From Spyradosoma sp004558035 (GTDB lineage Bacteria; Verrucomicrobiota; Verrucomicrobiia; Opitutales; UBA953): a stretch of DNA of 64,000 nt. The position numbers were made by a program, and so were the translations under genes. The stretch is from NCBI RefSeq assembly GCF_050314555.1, contig NZ_JBNPNH010000002.1, positions 124,001 through 188,000 of the forward strand. Direction: 5' to 3'. The notes beneath the pieces were generated by a model. The model worked only from the letters and a program-made list of their open reading frames with translations. It had not been told where the DNA came from and did no database searches. Of this stretch, positions 24,442-33,956 are shown piece by piece (the stretch's first letter is position 1; each line of letters opens with the position of its first letter).

Positions 24442-26457
24442 TCACTGCTTCGCGGCGTCGAGGACGAGCACCTGCAGCGGCTCGAGCTCGACGAAGATTT
24501 CCTTCGCCGCGGGAACGACGCGGGACTTGAAGAGCTCCGCCTCGTCCGCGTAGGCGGCGGACAGCCTGTATTTCGCGGAGGTTTCGGACTTCGGGAGCTC
24601 GAACGCCTCGGCGAGCGAGAATCTGATCTTCTTCTTTTCCGCGGAGGAATTGCGCAGGTAGAGCGTGCCGTCGCCGGCGCGCCACGCCGCGAACAGGTAG
24701 GCCTCCTTCGAGGTCGGATTGCCCTTCACCCAGTGCACGTCCACGAGCGTCTTGGCGTGTTTTTTCGCCCACTTCACCGATTCCGCGAGCTGGTCCCAGA
24801 ACGGCGTTCCCGCGACCATCTTGTAGTCCACGTAGATTTCCTGCAGGTTCGGGCCGAGCGCGAAGTAGGAGCGGATTTCGCGCTTCATGTCCGTTCCCGC
24901 CTCGGCGCAGTCCTTGCCCTGGAACTGCGAGCCGAGGACGATCCCGTGGTGCATCGCGGAGTTGAGCGGGTAGAGCTCGCACTTTTTCGAGAAGCAGTTG
25001 ATCGCCTCCTGGTCGCGGAACGTCATCCACTGGTCGCGCTTGTCGCCCACGTCCTTGCAGTACCAGAAGACGTCGGCGGTGCCGTTGCGCCAGGTGCAGT
25101 CGATGTGGTTGAGCCAGAACGGCGACGGCCAGGTGCCGACGGTGACGTTGAGGAAGAGCTTCGGGTTCGCCTTGCGCAGCTCGCCGGCGATTTCGCAGAG
25201 GCGCATGAAGTGCATCGACGCGCCCTCGCCCGCCTTGTCCCACTTGAAGTAGTTCACGCCGTCCTTCTTCACGAGGTCGGTGCATTTGCCGAGAAACCAC
25301 TTGCAGTAAAGCGGGTCGGCGAGGTCGAACGCCTCGGCGTCCGGCGCGAGCCCGCCGATCTTCTTCGCGCTCGCGATGCGCTTGTCCGTGTCGAAATAAC
25401 CGCCCAGCGGCGAAATCCAGATGCCGAAGTTGGACTTGTATTTCTTCGCCGTCTTCGTGAGGTTTTTGAAGCCGTTGGGGAACTTCGCGGGCGTGGGCGA
25501 CCAGAGCTCGCCCGTGACCGGGTAGTCCCAGCCGTCGTCGAGCACGACGGAATCGAGCGTCACGCCGCGCGCGCCGAGCTCCTTGCCGTACGCCTCGAAG
25601 CTGGCGAGAATCTTTTCCTCGGTCGGGTTCAGCCCGTAGTCGTACCAGCAGTTGTAGTGGAGAAAATGCTGCGAGGGCGCGGCGCGTTCGCGTTCGAGGT
25701 AGTAGTTGAACGCGCGGCGGCGCTGATCCTTCGGGAAATACCCGAGCATGGAGGAGAATTTCAGCTCGGACTTCGGCGCGAGCGTCAGATTCACCGGCAG
25801 AGTGAGCGCGACCGTCCTGGCGTCGATTTTTTCGAGCTTGAAGTTCGGCGACTCGATGCCGCCGATCACGTCGTCGGCGAACGCGACGGGCGCGCCCGCG
25901 ACCTTGCCGACGGTCTTCGCCGCCTCCGCGTCGTCGAGCGCGAACGTGCCGAAGCGCAGCGACGTGAGCTTCAGCGGCTTCGTTCCCGCGTTCACGAGCT
26001 TGAACGTCTGCGAGACGTAGGGCGATTTTTCGCGGAGCGTCGCCGACCATTCGACCTTGAGCCCGCTCGCCTTGTCCTCAAAAAGGCGGGAAAGCACCTT
26101 GCCCTGCTCCGCCAGCGCGTCCGCGTGGCGCACGGCTTTTTTCGGCGCCTTGAAGTCCGAGGCGGAAACGGCGCCCGCCGCGAACGTCGCCCACTTTCCG
26201 TCGATCTGGACGGAAACGAGCTCCTTCGCCTTCAGTTTCTTCAGCGAAGCCTTCGGGAACGAGAACGTGCCGGAAGAGACGTTGAAGCCCGCGAGCGCGT
26301 TCTTGATTTCGCTCGGCGTTCCCGCGAGCCTGCCGAAGCCGTCCGGCGACGTCCAGTCGACGGGAACGTCCCCGAGCTTCGTGATTTCTCCCGAGAACGC
26401 CGTCAGCGACGCCAACGCCAGTCCGCCCAATGCGGCGAGTATAGGTGATTTAACCAT
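24442..26457 (-). CDS. Secreted alpha-galactosidase-like glycoside hydrolase (clan GH-D)
   Basis: A 671-residue exported enzyme with a signal peptide (residues ~1-22, ending TAFSG), an N-terminal beta-sandwich (~25-260), a TIM barrel (~265-560) and a C-terminal beta domain. Barrel landmarks are TLDSVVLDDGWDY, FGIWISPLGG and NYFKWDKAGEG with the likely nucleophile D407. KLFLNVTVGTWPSPFWL and DVFWYCKDVGDKRDQWMTF follow. The family resemblance is to GH36/GH27-like alpha-galactosidases, including gut-bacterial members labelled enterotoxin. Precise specificity is not readable; mucin or plant oligosaccharides are plausible. Confidence 0.72.
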   Translation of the reverse strand: MVKSPILAALGGLALASLTAFSGEITKLGDVPVDWTSPDGFGRLAGTPSEIKNALAGFNVSSGTFSFPKASLKKLKAKELVSVQIDGKWATFAAGAVSASDFKAPKKAVRHADALAEQGKVLSRLFEDKASGLKVEWSATLREKSPYVSQTFKLVNAGTKPLKLTSLRFGTFALDDAEAAKTVGKVAGAPVAFADDVIGGIESPNFKLEKIDARTVALTLPVNLTLAPKSELKFSSMLGYFPKDQRRRAFNYYLERERAAPSQHFLHYNCWYDYGLNPTEEKILASFEAYGKELGARGVTLDSVVLDDGWDYPVTGELWSPTPAKFPNGFKNLTKTAKKYKSNFGIWISPLGGYFDTDKRIASAKKIGGLAPDAEAFDLADPLYCKWFLGKCTDLVKKDGVNYFKWDKAGEGASMHFMRLCEIAGELRKANPKLFLNVTVGTWPSPFWLNHIDCTWRNGTADVFWYCKDVGDKRDQWMTFRDQEAINCFSKKCELYPLNSAMHHGIVLGSQFQGKDCAEAGTDMKREIRSYFALGPNLQEIYVDYKMVAGTPFWDQLAESVKWAKKHAKTLVDVHWVKGNPTSKEAYLFAAWRAGDGTLYLRNSSAEKKKIRFSLAEAFELPKSETSAKYRLSAAYADEAELFKSRVVPAAKEIFVELEPLQVLVLDAAKQ

Positions 26458-26566
26458 GACGGCGCATCATACGCGCTCCCGCCCGTCCCCGCAACCGCAG
26501 AAACCGGAAATCGCGGCGGGCTCGCGGCTTGCGTCCGCGGGCGCTTCGCGTTAGGCTTCGCCGTAA

Positions 26567-27376
26567 ATGGCTTCGCGTTCGCTCATCAGATACGACCTCA
26601 GACGGCTCGGCGACGCGCCGGGAATCGTCGGCGTGGACGAAGCCGGGCGCGGCTGTCTCGCCGGCCCCGTCGTCGCGGGCGCGGTGTGGGCGCTCCGCGG
26701 CTTCTACGAAGTCTCCACACCCGTCCGCCGCGCGGCGTTCATCAACGACTCCAAAAAACTTTCGCCCGAAACGCGCGAGGAAGTCTTCGCGCTCGTCGAG
26801 CACTGGGAAAAGTCCGGCGCCCTGATTTTTTCCGCGGGAACGGCGAGCGTGCGCGAAATCGACGAGCACAACATCCTCGGCGCCTCGAAGCTCGCGATGC
26901 AGCGCGCCGTCGCCGGCGTGCTCGAAAAATTCTCCGCGCGCGCTCCCGCAGGAACGCCCTGCCCCTTCGCGAGCGCGGGCGCGGACGACGCGCCGCTCTT
27001 CTGCAAAGGCACCGCGTTCCCGCTGATGCTCGTGGACGGGCGCCCGCTCACGTCCTTCGCGTGGCGGCACGAAGGGCTTGTCAAGGGCGACGCGACGAGC
27101 CTCGCCGTCGCGCTCGGCTCCATCGTCGCCAAGGTCACGCGCGACCGCCTCATGCGGGAACTCGACGCGGAATTTCCCGGCTACGGCTTCGCGACGCACA
27201 AAGGCTACGGCACCGACGCGCACGTCGCCGCGATTCTCGAGCGCGGCGTCACGCCGCAGCACCGCACGCTGTTTCTGCGGCACCTCGCCGCGACGTCGCC
27301 GCACGCGATCGCGGGGCTGGAGCACGTTTTCCGGCAGGAGGATTCCGCGCCGCCGCAGAGCGAATTCAATTTCTGA
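26567..27376 (+). CDS. rnhB: Ribonuclease HII
   Basis: A 269-residue RNase HII that removes ribonucleotides and RNA primers from RNA-DNA hybrids. The diagnostic start GIVGVDEAGRGCLAGPVVAGAV holds acidic residues D24 and E25. DSKKLSPETREE, FAWRHEGLVKGDATSLAVALGSIVAKVTRDRLM and YGFATHKGYGTDAH complete the active site. The central insert (FSARAPAGTPCPFASAGADDAPLFCKG) is longer than usual. It is followed by a GspF-type gene 59 bp on. Confidence 0.93.
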   Translation: MASRSLIRYDLRRLGDAPGIVGVDEAGRGCLAGPVVAGAVWALRGFYEVSTPVRRAAFINDSKKLSPETREEVFALVEHWEKSGALIFSAGTASVREIDEHNILGASKLAMQRAVAGVLEKFSARAPAGTPCPFASAGADDAPLFCKGTAFPLMLVDGRPLTSFAWRHEGLVKGDATSLAVALGSIVAKVTRDRLMRELDAEFPGYGFATHKGYGTDAHVAAILERGVTPQHRTLFLRHLAATSPHAIAGLEHVFRQEDSAPPQSEFNF

Positions 27377-27435
27377 GGACGAAACTTTTTCGCCCGCGTC
27401 GCGTTTTTCGAATACATTCAATCCGCCGCAATCCC

Positions 27436-28701
27436 GTGCCCGCGTTCGATTACACAGCCCAGACCGCCTCCGGCGAAACCGCGTCGGGAACTCTCGAAGC
27501 GCCCGACCGCCGCGCCGCCGCGCAGCGTCTCGCCCGCCGCGGACTCTCGCCGACGCGCCTCGTTCCCGCGGACGCCTCCGGGAACGCCGCCCCGAAAGCC
27601 GTTCCCGCGGAGCCGCTTTCCGACGTCGCCGAAGACCATCCCGCCCTGCGCAGAAAACGTCTTTTCGGCGCGCACCCGATCGCGCGCAGCTTCATGGAAA
27701 AGCTCCACTCGCTCATGTCGAGCGGGCTTCCCGCGGGCGACGCCGTCAAGCTGCTCGGACAGCGCGTCTCCGATCCGCCGCTGCGCGCCCTGTGCGCGCG
27801 CGTCTGGCGCGACCTCTCCGAAGGGCTTTCGCTCGCGGGCGCGATGGCGCGCTTCCCCGCGCTCTTCGAAGCGCCCGACGTGCGTCTCGTCGAGGCGGGC
27901 GAAGCCGCGGGAACGCTCGCGCCCGTCGTGAAGCGCCTGCTCGACCACTACGCCGCGCGCGAAGGCCTGCGCGCGAAAATCCTCGCGAGCATGATCTACC
28001 CGCTGTGCATCATCGCGCTCGCGTGCGCGGTCATCGCCCTTTTCGTGTTTTTCCTGATGCCGATGCTGCAGGACATGATGACGAAGCTCGGCGGCGAGAT
28101 GAACGTGTTCACGCGCGTGCTCGTCGGGCTTTCCGAGGCGCTGCTCTACGGCGCGCCGCTCACCGCGCTCGCGCTCGTCATCGCGTATTTTTCGCTGCGG
28201 AGCTGGCGCGAAAGCGAGGAAGGCCGCGCGAAGACCGACGCGTGGATTCTGCGCACGCCGCTCGTCGGCGGCATCGTCGCCCACGTCGAGGCGGCGCGCC
28301 TGTGCTCGCTCGTCTCGACGCTGTTGGAAAACGGGCTGAACACGCCCGACGCGCTGCGCATGGCGGAACGCGCTTCCGCCAACCGCGTCGAAGGCGGCCG
28401 CATCGCCGCCGCGCGCCGACTCATCTCCGACGGCGCGTCCTTCGCGAACGCCTTCCGCCGCCACGACGTGCTGCCGCAGATCGATCTCGACGTCGTCGCC
28501 GTCGGCGAATCTTCGGGAACGCTGCCCGCCGCGTTCCGCCAACTCGCCGAGGAGCACGAGAAATCGCTCGACGCCGCGCTGCGCCGCCTCGTCGCGACGC
28601 TTTCCGCCGCGCTGCTCGGCTCCGCCGTCGCGATCGTCTTTCTCTGCCTGCTCAGCATCGTGCTCACGATTCTTTCCGTCTCCCAGTCCGCCGCCCGCTG
28701 A
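27436..28701 (+). CDS. Type II secretion / type IV pilus inner-membrane F protein
   Basis: A 421-residue GspF/PilC-like platform protein. The N-terminal segment VPAFDYTAQTASGETASGTLEA is the family hallmark and fixes the GTG start at 27436. Two T2SSF domains (~95-220 and ~300-420) carry membrane helices (ILASMIYPLCIIALACAVIALFVFF and AALLGSAVAIVFLCLLSIVLTIL). It would anchor the assembly ATPase of a pilus or pseudopilus. No other secretion genes are next to it, so it is an orphan member. If the organism takes up DNA, such a machine would be involved (inference). Confidence 0.9.
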   Translation: MPAFDYTAQTASGETASGTLEAPDRRAAAQRLARRGLSPTRLVPADASGNAAPKAVPAEPLSDVAEDHPALRRKRLFGAHPIARSFMEKLHSLMSSGLPAGDAVKLLGQRVSDPPLRALCARVWRDLSEGLSLAGAMARFPALFEAPDVRLVEAGEAAGTLAPVVKRLLDHYAAREGLRAKILASMIYPLCIIALACAVIALFVFFLMPMLQDMMTKLGGEMNVFTRVLVGLSEALLYGAPLTALALVIAYFSLRSWRESEEGRAKTDAWILRTPLVGGIVAHVEAARLCSLVSTLLENGLNTPDALRMAERASANRVEGGRIAAARRLISDGASFANAFRRHDVLPQIDLDVVAVGESSGTLPAAFRQLAEEHEKSLDAALRRLVATLSAALLGSAVAIVFLCLLSIVLTILSVSQSAAR

Positions 28702-28711
28702 GCGACGGCGC

Positions 28712-28751
28712 AAAAAAAGCGTTCCCGCGAAACGGACGGGAACGCTTTTTT
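28712..28751. terminator. Bidirectional terminator built from an inverted GCGTTCCCG pair
   Basis: A7-GCGTTCCCG ... CGGGAACGC-T6 lies between the convergent gspF-like and GH20 genes. The stem is exactly the recurrent 9-mer and its complement. Confidence 0.88.
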
Positions 28752-28770
28752 GACGAACGGGCGGGAACGC

Positions 28771-31707
28771 TCACTTCGCGCGGAGGGGGTAGATTTCCGC
28801 GAGGGTGCCGTAGCCGCCGACGCCGTCGAGGATGACGAGCTTCAGCGCGGTCGCCGTGCGCGGAGACGCGAACGCGATTTTCTTCAGCGCGCGCGAGGGA
28901 TTTTCGTCCGCGAACTCGCTGACTTTCTCCCAAGCGCCGTCGCCGTTCTTCGCGAAAAGCTCGGCGCGCTTCACGTTCCCGTTGTCGCCGCTCTGCCGCG
29001 GCAGGAAGGCGAAGCCCGAGAGCGCGGTCGGCTTCGCGAGCTCGACGACGATTTCGAACGGCGGCGCGTCGCGGGTCGGCGCGTAGCGGCTGTGCCAGTA
29101 GGTGTCCGTGTCCTCGTCGACGAGCGCGGAGGCGTCGCCGTCGGCGCCCTTGCCGTGTTCGCTGCTGGCGGAGACGCCGCGGATCTCGTCGGCGGGAACG
29201 GCGTCTTCCGTGCCGGGCTCGACGATGCGGGCGATCTTCAGCGAGGCGATTTCGACGTTGCCGCCCGCCGCGCCGATGGTTTCGAGCGGGAACACGAAGG
29301 TCGAATACTTATGCGATTCCGGGAACGCGTCGCGCACGGGCGAGCCGATTTCGACGCCGTCGGCGAAGAGCGTCAGCGTGCGGTTTTTCGCGACGAGCCG
29401 GAGCGCGACTTCTCGGTCCACGGGCAGCGCGTAGTCGAACGCGTAGCTCCACGTGTCTCGCGTGATGCCGACCTTGCCGTCCTGCGCGCGCACGGCGAGG
29501 AACGTTCCCGCCGGGCCGGAGAAGATCGTCTGCGCGCCGACGGATTCGCCGACGCGTTTCACGCGGAATTCCGCGACGTAGTCCGGTGCGAAGCCCGCGA
29601 AGCCGGTGGCGACGCTTTCGCCCGCGGGAACGGGCTCGGCGAGCTCGAACGCCGCTTCTCCCGCGGCGTTCTTCACGGAGTATTCCGGATTCGTCAGCGG
29701 CGGGAACGCGACGGCCTTGACCAGGCGCATGAAGTCGCGGTAAGACGCGTCTTCGCCGGAGTTCCAGGTCTTTTCGGCGAAGACGGCGCAGCTTTTGCGG
29801 ATGCGGTCGAAGAGGTCGAAATCCGTCAGCCCCTTGTCGCGGCGGAACGAATTGTCGTTCCAGAGCGCCCACTGCGCGCCGAGCATTTTCGGCATGCCGG
29901 GAACGACGCCGACGAAGTCGAACGTGTGCGGGTGCCACGTCTGCGAGTAGAGCCGAGGCAGGTTCAGCAGGTCGCCGTAGCCGCCGACGTTGCCGATGCC
30001 GTTGGGCACGACGTAGCTCGTCGCGTCCACGATGTTGACGAGGTCGAAGCCGTGCTCCAGCGCGAGATTCGGGTCCTGCCAGCCGAGATTCCACACGTCG
30101 ATCTGCGCGCCCGTGCCGTCCACGGGCGTCTTGCCTTTCTTCACGGAAAGGCTGCCCCAGAGGCGCGGCGTGCGCCCGCGCGACTTCACGTATTTGAGCA
30201 TCGCGTCGGCGAACGCGCGGTAGTCCTCGGCGTTCCCGTAATACTCGTCCGTGCCGATGTGCACGACGGCGTCGCGGAACACGGGCGGCTCGCCGTTCTT
30301 GCCCGGGAGCAGGTATTCGTCGAAGACGGACTGCACGAACGCGAGCGTCTCCTCGCGGAACGTCCTGCCCGTGGCGGGATCGAAGACGGCGTCGGACGCG
30401 TCGAGCATCGCCGTGCGCTCCACGTCGTGCGGCTTGGTGACGGCTCCGCGGTACATCAGCTCGGGGCGGACGCGGACGAAGCTCATCGCGTGCCCGGGAA
30501 CGTCGAGCTCGGGAACGATGTTCACGCCGTAGAGCTTCGCCTCGTCCATGAGCACGCCGAATTCCTTTTTCGTGTAAAAATGGTCGGGCGCGGTGAGCGG
30601 CGTGCCGTCCTTGCCGACGACGTCGGATTCGAGGCGGAACGCGGTCGGCGCGGCGGCGAGCACTTCGGCGGCCGCGGCGGATTTCTGCTCGGCGGAGGCG
30701 TCCTTGCCGTTCGGCGTCGCCGTGTATTCGTGCAGCCAGATGTAATTGTCGTTCAGATGCAGCTGGAAGTCGTTCAGCTTGTAGTAGGACATCGTGCGCA
30801 TCACGTCGCGCACCGCCTTCAGCGACGCGGGCTTGCGGCCGACGTCGTACATGAAGCCGCGCAGCGGATACTGCGGATAATCGACCGCGAAGCCGCACGG
30901 GAACGTGTTTTCATGGCGGCGGAAGACCTGAAGAATCGTGCGCGTGCCCCAGAACGCGCCGAGCGGATCCGAGGCGGCGACGACCAGCGCGTCTTTCACG
31001 GAAGCGATGCCGTAGCCTTCCTTGCCGAGGAACGCGATTTCGGGATTCTCCGGAGCGACGATGAGAACGATGTCCGCCTTGCCGCCGCGCGCCTTGTCGA
31101 GCACCGGCACTTCGCGGCCGAAGATTTCGGAAAGCTCCGCCGCGAAAAGTTCCGCGCGTTCCCGCAGTGAGGGCTCGCCGACGTCCGCGACGGACGCGGG
31201 AACGACGACCGCGAAATCTTCCGCGGGAACGAACGCGCCTTCGCCGCCGAACCATTCCTGCAGCGCGGGAACGACGGCGGGCTTGGCGTTGCGCGCCGCG
31301 ACGGCGGGCGCCTTCGCGAAATTCGCGTCCACGGGAACGGCGACCTCGAACGTTGCCGTCTGCGCCGTCGCGCCGGAGGCGTCGCTCAGCGCGAACGTGA
31401 GCTTCGTCGTCTTGGGCGAAATCGGGCGGCGGATTTTCCCGTCGAACCCGACGAGCTGCTCGTAGGTCGTGCCGACGATCTTCGCGCTCACGCCCGCGGG
31501 AAGATTCCTGTAGGCGAGCGTCTCGCCGGAGAGGTCGAGATTGTTTTCCGGCGAAAACGCCTTCGCGAGTTCCGCGACGGAGACCGCGGGCGCGGCGGCG
31601 GCGTCCTGCGCGAGCGCGGGAACGGCGCCGAAGGGAAGATTTTCCGCGCCGGCGAATCCGGCGAGAGCGAGCGCCGCGAGCGCGGCGGCAAGGGTCGTGT
31701 CTTTCAT
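28771..31707 (-). CDS. Secreted beta-N-acetylhexosaminidase (GH20) with carbohydrate-binding C-terminus
   Basis: A 978-residue exported enzyme: signal peptide (~1-20), a beta-rich region, a GH20b helper domain (~150-270), a GH20 barrel (~280-610) with the catalytic pair D487-E488 in VHIGTDEYYG, and landmarks VGRKPASLKAVRDVMRTMSY and LNDFQLHLNDN. A lectin-like domain (~650-800) and an F5/8-type C or CBM32-like module (~815-970, STEHGKGADGDASALVDED-like region, LSGFAFLPRQ) follow. It should release terminal GlcNAc/GalNAc from mucin-type glycans at the surface or outside the cell. It is convergent with the gspF-like gene. Confidence 0.88.
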   Translation of the reverse strand: MKDTTLAAALAALALAGFAGAENLPFGAVPALAQDAAAAPAVSVAELAKAFSPENNLDLSGETLAYRNLPAGVSAKIVGTTYEQLVGFDGKIRRPISPKTTKLTFALSDASGATAQTATFEVAVPVDANFAKAPAVAARNAKPAVVPALQEWFGGEGAFVPAEDFAVVVPASVADVGEPSLRERAELFAAELSEIFGREVPVLDKARGGKADIVLIVAPENPEIAFLGKEGYGIASVKDALVVAASDPLGAFWGTRTILQVFRRHENTFPCGFAVDYPQYPLRGFMYDVGRKPASLKAVRDVMRTMSYYKLNDFQLHLNDNYIWLHEYTATPNGKDASAEQKSAAAAEVLAAAPTAFRLESDVVGKDGTPLTAPDHFYTKKEFGVLMDEAKLYGVNIVPELDVPGHAMSFVRVRPELMYRGAVTKPHDVERTAMLDASDAVFDPATGRTFREETLAFVQSVFDEYLLPGKNGEPPVFRDAVVHIGTDEYYGNAEDYRAFADAMLKYVKSRGRTPRLWGSLSVKKGKTPVDGTGAQIDVWNLGWQDPNLALEHGFDLVNIVDATSYVVPNGIGNVGGYGDLLNLPRLYSQTWHPHTFDFVGVVPGMPKMLGAQWALWNDNSFRRDKGLTDFDLFDRIRKSCAVFAEKTWNSGEDASYRDFMRLVKAVAFPPLTNPEYSVKNAAGEAAFELAEPVPAGESVATGFAGFAPDYVAEFRVKRVGESVGAQTIFSGPAGTFLAVRAQDGKVGITRDTWSYAFDYALPVDREVALRLVAKNRTLTLFADGVEIGSPVRDAFPESHKYSTFVFPLETIGAAGGNVEIASLKIARIVEPGTEDAVPADEIRGVSASSEHGKGADGDASALVDEDTDTYWHSRYAPTRDAPPFEIVVELAKPTALSGFAFLPRQSGDNGNVKRAELFAKNGDGAWEKVSEFADENPSRALKKIAFASPRTATALKLVILDGVGGYGTLAEIYPLRAK

Positions 31708-31922
31708 GCGTTGTTTTTTCTGAGGATTCTGGAGGTATCGAAAGCGCGCATCTTACGCAATCCGCGCCCGCATTTCAAGCGCGCGGCGGGAACGCGTTAT
31801 AGTGTTGAGTTTCGGCGCGTTTTCTGCTCCAATGAAGACAGTTCGGGAAATTCCCGGATTCTTGCCCCGGAAGACGGGACAAGCTCCTAAACCCCAAACC
31901 ACAGGAGTAAAACACAATCCCC

Positions 31923-32282
31923 ATGAACGGAAAAATCAACATCAGCGGCATCAACCTCGATCTGACGGACGCGCTCAAGAACTACGTCACCGAAAAAGCT
32001 TCGAAGCTCTTCGAGCACAACGACCGCATCATTCGAGCCAATTTTGAACTGGAATTCATCCCGACGAAGGATCCGAAGAACTCTTTCGTCGCCAAGGCCT
32101 CCCTCGAAATCCCGGGTCCGAACATCATTCTTTCCATCACCTCCGACGACCTCTACAAGTCGATCGACGAGCTGATGGACAAGCTGATCCGCCAGATCCG
32201 CCGGGCGCACCGCCTCGAAAAGGAAAAGCGGAACCACCCGCAGGAAATCGAAATCGGCGACGACATTCCGAAGACGAAATGA
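31923..32282 (+). CDS. hpf: Ribosome hibernation promoting factor (short HPF/RaiA type)
   Basis: A 119-residue protein beginning NGKINISGINLDLTDALKNYVTEKASKLFEHNDRI, the standard S30AE fold that binds the 30S decoding centre and silences ribosomes in starvation. The ~105-residue domain has only a short acidic tail and lacks the C-terminal dimerisation domain of long HPFs. ACAGGAG precedes the ATG by about 16 bp. The gene ends at a strong terminator. Confidence 0.92.
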   Translation: MNGKINISGINLDLTDALKNYVTEKASKLFEHNDRIIRANFELEFIPTKDPKNSFVAKASLEIPGPNIILSITSDDLYKSIDELMDKLIRQIRRAHRLEKEKRNHPQEIEIGDDIPKTK

Positions 32283-32294
32283 GCCTTCGCCGCG

Positions 32295-32329
32295 AAAAGT
32301 CCGTTCCCGCCGCGGGAACGGGCTTTTTT
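32295..32329 (+). terminator. Terminator of hpf, made of the recurrent 9-mer
   Basis: CCGTTCCCGC / GCGGGAACGG stem followed by CTTTTTTC, 13 bp after the stop. Confidence 0.88.
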
Positions 32330-32389
32330 CGTTTGCCAAGTCCCCGAAAAAAAATTCTGATAACGCCAAGTTTTCCAACGCAAAATTCC

Positions 32390-32821
32390 ATGAAAAAATT
32401 CCTTACCGTTTCTCTCCTCGCCGCCGTCGCGGCGCTTTCCGGCTGCGTTTCGACCACGGTCGACGTGCCGGAGGAAAAGTTCCGCTCCGAAGCGAAGTGG
32501 ACCGGGCGCACGCTCGAAAACGTCCGCTACTACGGCGTCTCCGCCGAAGAAATCCGCGAGGCCGCCATCAAGGCGATCCGCAGCCTCAATCTCTATTACG
32601 CGGGCGACACGCCGGGCCGTTCCGGCTACGAGCTCTACGCCTGCGGACCGCGCTTCACGAAGATCACGATCGACGTGACGCTGCGCGCGCCGAAGGCCGG
32701 CAAGAACGACCTCGAAACGCCGCCGCAGTACGTCGAGGTCGCCGTCGTCTACGGCACCATGGGCGACAAGGAAAAGTCCCGGGAACTCGTTTCCCTCATC
32801 ACGAAGAATCTCGGCAGATAA
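32390..32821 (+). CDS. Small lipoprotein
   Basis: A 143-residue lipoprotein with signal and lipobox AALSGC (Cys18), then a compact alpha/beta domain (TGRTLENVRYYGVSAEEIREAAIKAIRSLNLYYAGDTPGRSGYELYACG ... ITIDVTLRAP ... VEVAVVYGTMGDKEKSRELVSLI). It resembles DUF3568/BON-like periplasmic lipoproteins of two-layer fold, but I assign no function. It is transcribed as its own unit between terminators. Confidence 0.75.
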   Translation: MKKFLTVSLLAAVAALSGCVSTTVDVPEEKFRSEAKWTGRTLENVRYYGVSAEEIREAAIKAIRSLNLYYAGDTPGRSGYELYACGPRFTKITIDVTLRAPKAGKNDLETPPQYVEVAVVYGTMGDKEKSRELVSLITKNLGR

Positions 32822-32840
32822 GAACCGGGCCTCGTCGGAG

Positions 32841-32872
32841 AAAAAACTGCGGGAACGCTCCCGCGGTTTTTT
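32841..32872 (+). terminator. Terminator after the small lipoprotein gene
   Basis: CTGCGGGAACG / CTCCCGCGG stem with six T, and an A-run on the other side. The stem again contains the recurrent word. Confidence 0.8.
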
Positions 32873-32923
32873 AATTTACCGCGCGGCGCTTCGAGCGTAT
32901 CATCGCATTTCTTTCCTTCAAAC

Positions 32924-33874
32924 ATGTCCGAATCTCCCATGAAAATATTCACCGGCAATGCCAATCCCGCGCTCGCGCGCGAAATCTGCGAAACCATCGG
33001 CGTCCCCCTCGGCGAGGCCGACGTCACGCCGTTCCCGGACGGCGAGACCTTCGTGCAGATCAAGGAAAACATCCGCGGCTGCGACGTCTTCGCGATTCAG
33101 CCCACGTGCAATCCCGCCAACGATCACCTGATGGAACTGCTCATCATGATCGACGCGATGAAGCGCGCCTCCGCGAAACGCATCACCGCAGTCATTCCCT
33201 TCTTCGGCTACGCCCGCCAGGACCGCAAGGACCGCCCGCGCGTGCCGATCACGGGCAAGCTCGTCGCCAACCTGCTCACCGCCGCGGGAGCGAACCGCGT
33301 CCTCGCGCTCGACCTCCACGCCCAGCAGATTCAGGGCTTCTTCGACATTCCCGTCGATCACCTCTTCGCCTCGCCAGTCTTCTACGACTACATCAAAGAC
33401 AAGCCCTTCCTGAAGGACGCGACCGTCTTCTCGCCGGACATCGGCGGCATGAAGGCCGCGAGCGCCGTCGCCAACCTGCTCGACCTGCCGATCGGCTTCG
33501 TCGCCAAGCGCCGCGTCTCCGCGACGACCGTGCAGTCCACCAACCTCGTCGGCGAAGTCGAAGGCCGCAACATCATTCTCGTGGACGACATGACGGAAAC
33601 GGCGGGAACGCTCTGCTCCGCCGCGAAGCTGCTCCGCGAAAACGGCGCGAAGTCCGTGCGCGCGCTCGTCAGCCACTGCATGCTCAACGAAATCGCGTAC
33701 CAGCGCCTCGCCACCGGCGCGCTCGACGAAATCATCACGACGAATTCCGTTCCCGTGGATTCGCGCGGGCTGCCGATCACGGTGCTCTCCGTCGCCAAGC
33801 TCATCGGCGAAGCGATTCAGCGCATCCACTCGAACAGCTCCGTCACGAGCCTCTTCAAGATCAAGGGCTACTGA
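32924..33874 (+). CDS. prs: Ribose-phosphate pyrophosphokinase
   Basis: A 316-residue PRPP synthetase making PRPP from ribose-5-phosphate and ATP for nucleotide, His and Trp synthesis. The motifs are ITAVIPFFGYARQDRKDRPRVPITGKLVANLL (ATP/flexible loop), VLALDLHAQQIQGFFDIPVDHL and the PRPP-binding loop ILVDDMTETAGTL. Length and order are standard for class I enzymes. The start is ATG 32924, or 32939 (MKIFTG). A terminator follows within 30 bp. Confidence 0.95.
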   Translation: MSESPMKIFTGNANPALAREICETIGVPLGEADVTPFPDGETFVQIKENIRGCDVFAIQPTCNPANDHLMELLIMIDAMKRASAKRITAVIPFFGYARQDRKDRPRVPITGKLVANLLTAAGANRVLALDLHAQQIQGFFDIPVDHLFASPVFYDYIKDKPFLKDATVFSPDIGGMKAASAVANLLDLPIGFVAKRRVSATTVQSTNLVGEVEGRNIILVDDMTETAGTLCSAAKLLRENGAKSVRALVSHCMLNEIAYQRLATGALDEIITTNSVPVDSRGLPITVLSVAKLIGEAIQRIHSNSSVTSLFKIKGY

Positions 33875-33898
33875 GGAAAGAGAGCTTAAAGATCAAAG

Positions 33899-33938
33899 AA
33901 AGGCGTTCCCGCGGAAAAACTCGCGGGAACGCCTTTTT
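33899..33938 (+). terminator. Terminator of prs with paired 9-mers
   Basis: AAAGGCGTTCCCGCG ... CGCGGGAACGCCTTTTT; the stem is a perfect inverted pair of the recurrent word. It sits between prs and the AlkD-like gene. Confidence 0.88.
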
Positions 33939-33956
33939 CGTGCGAAAATGCGGAGC

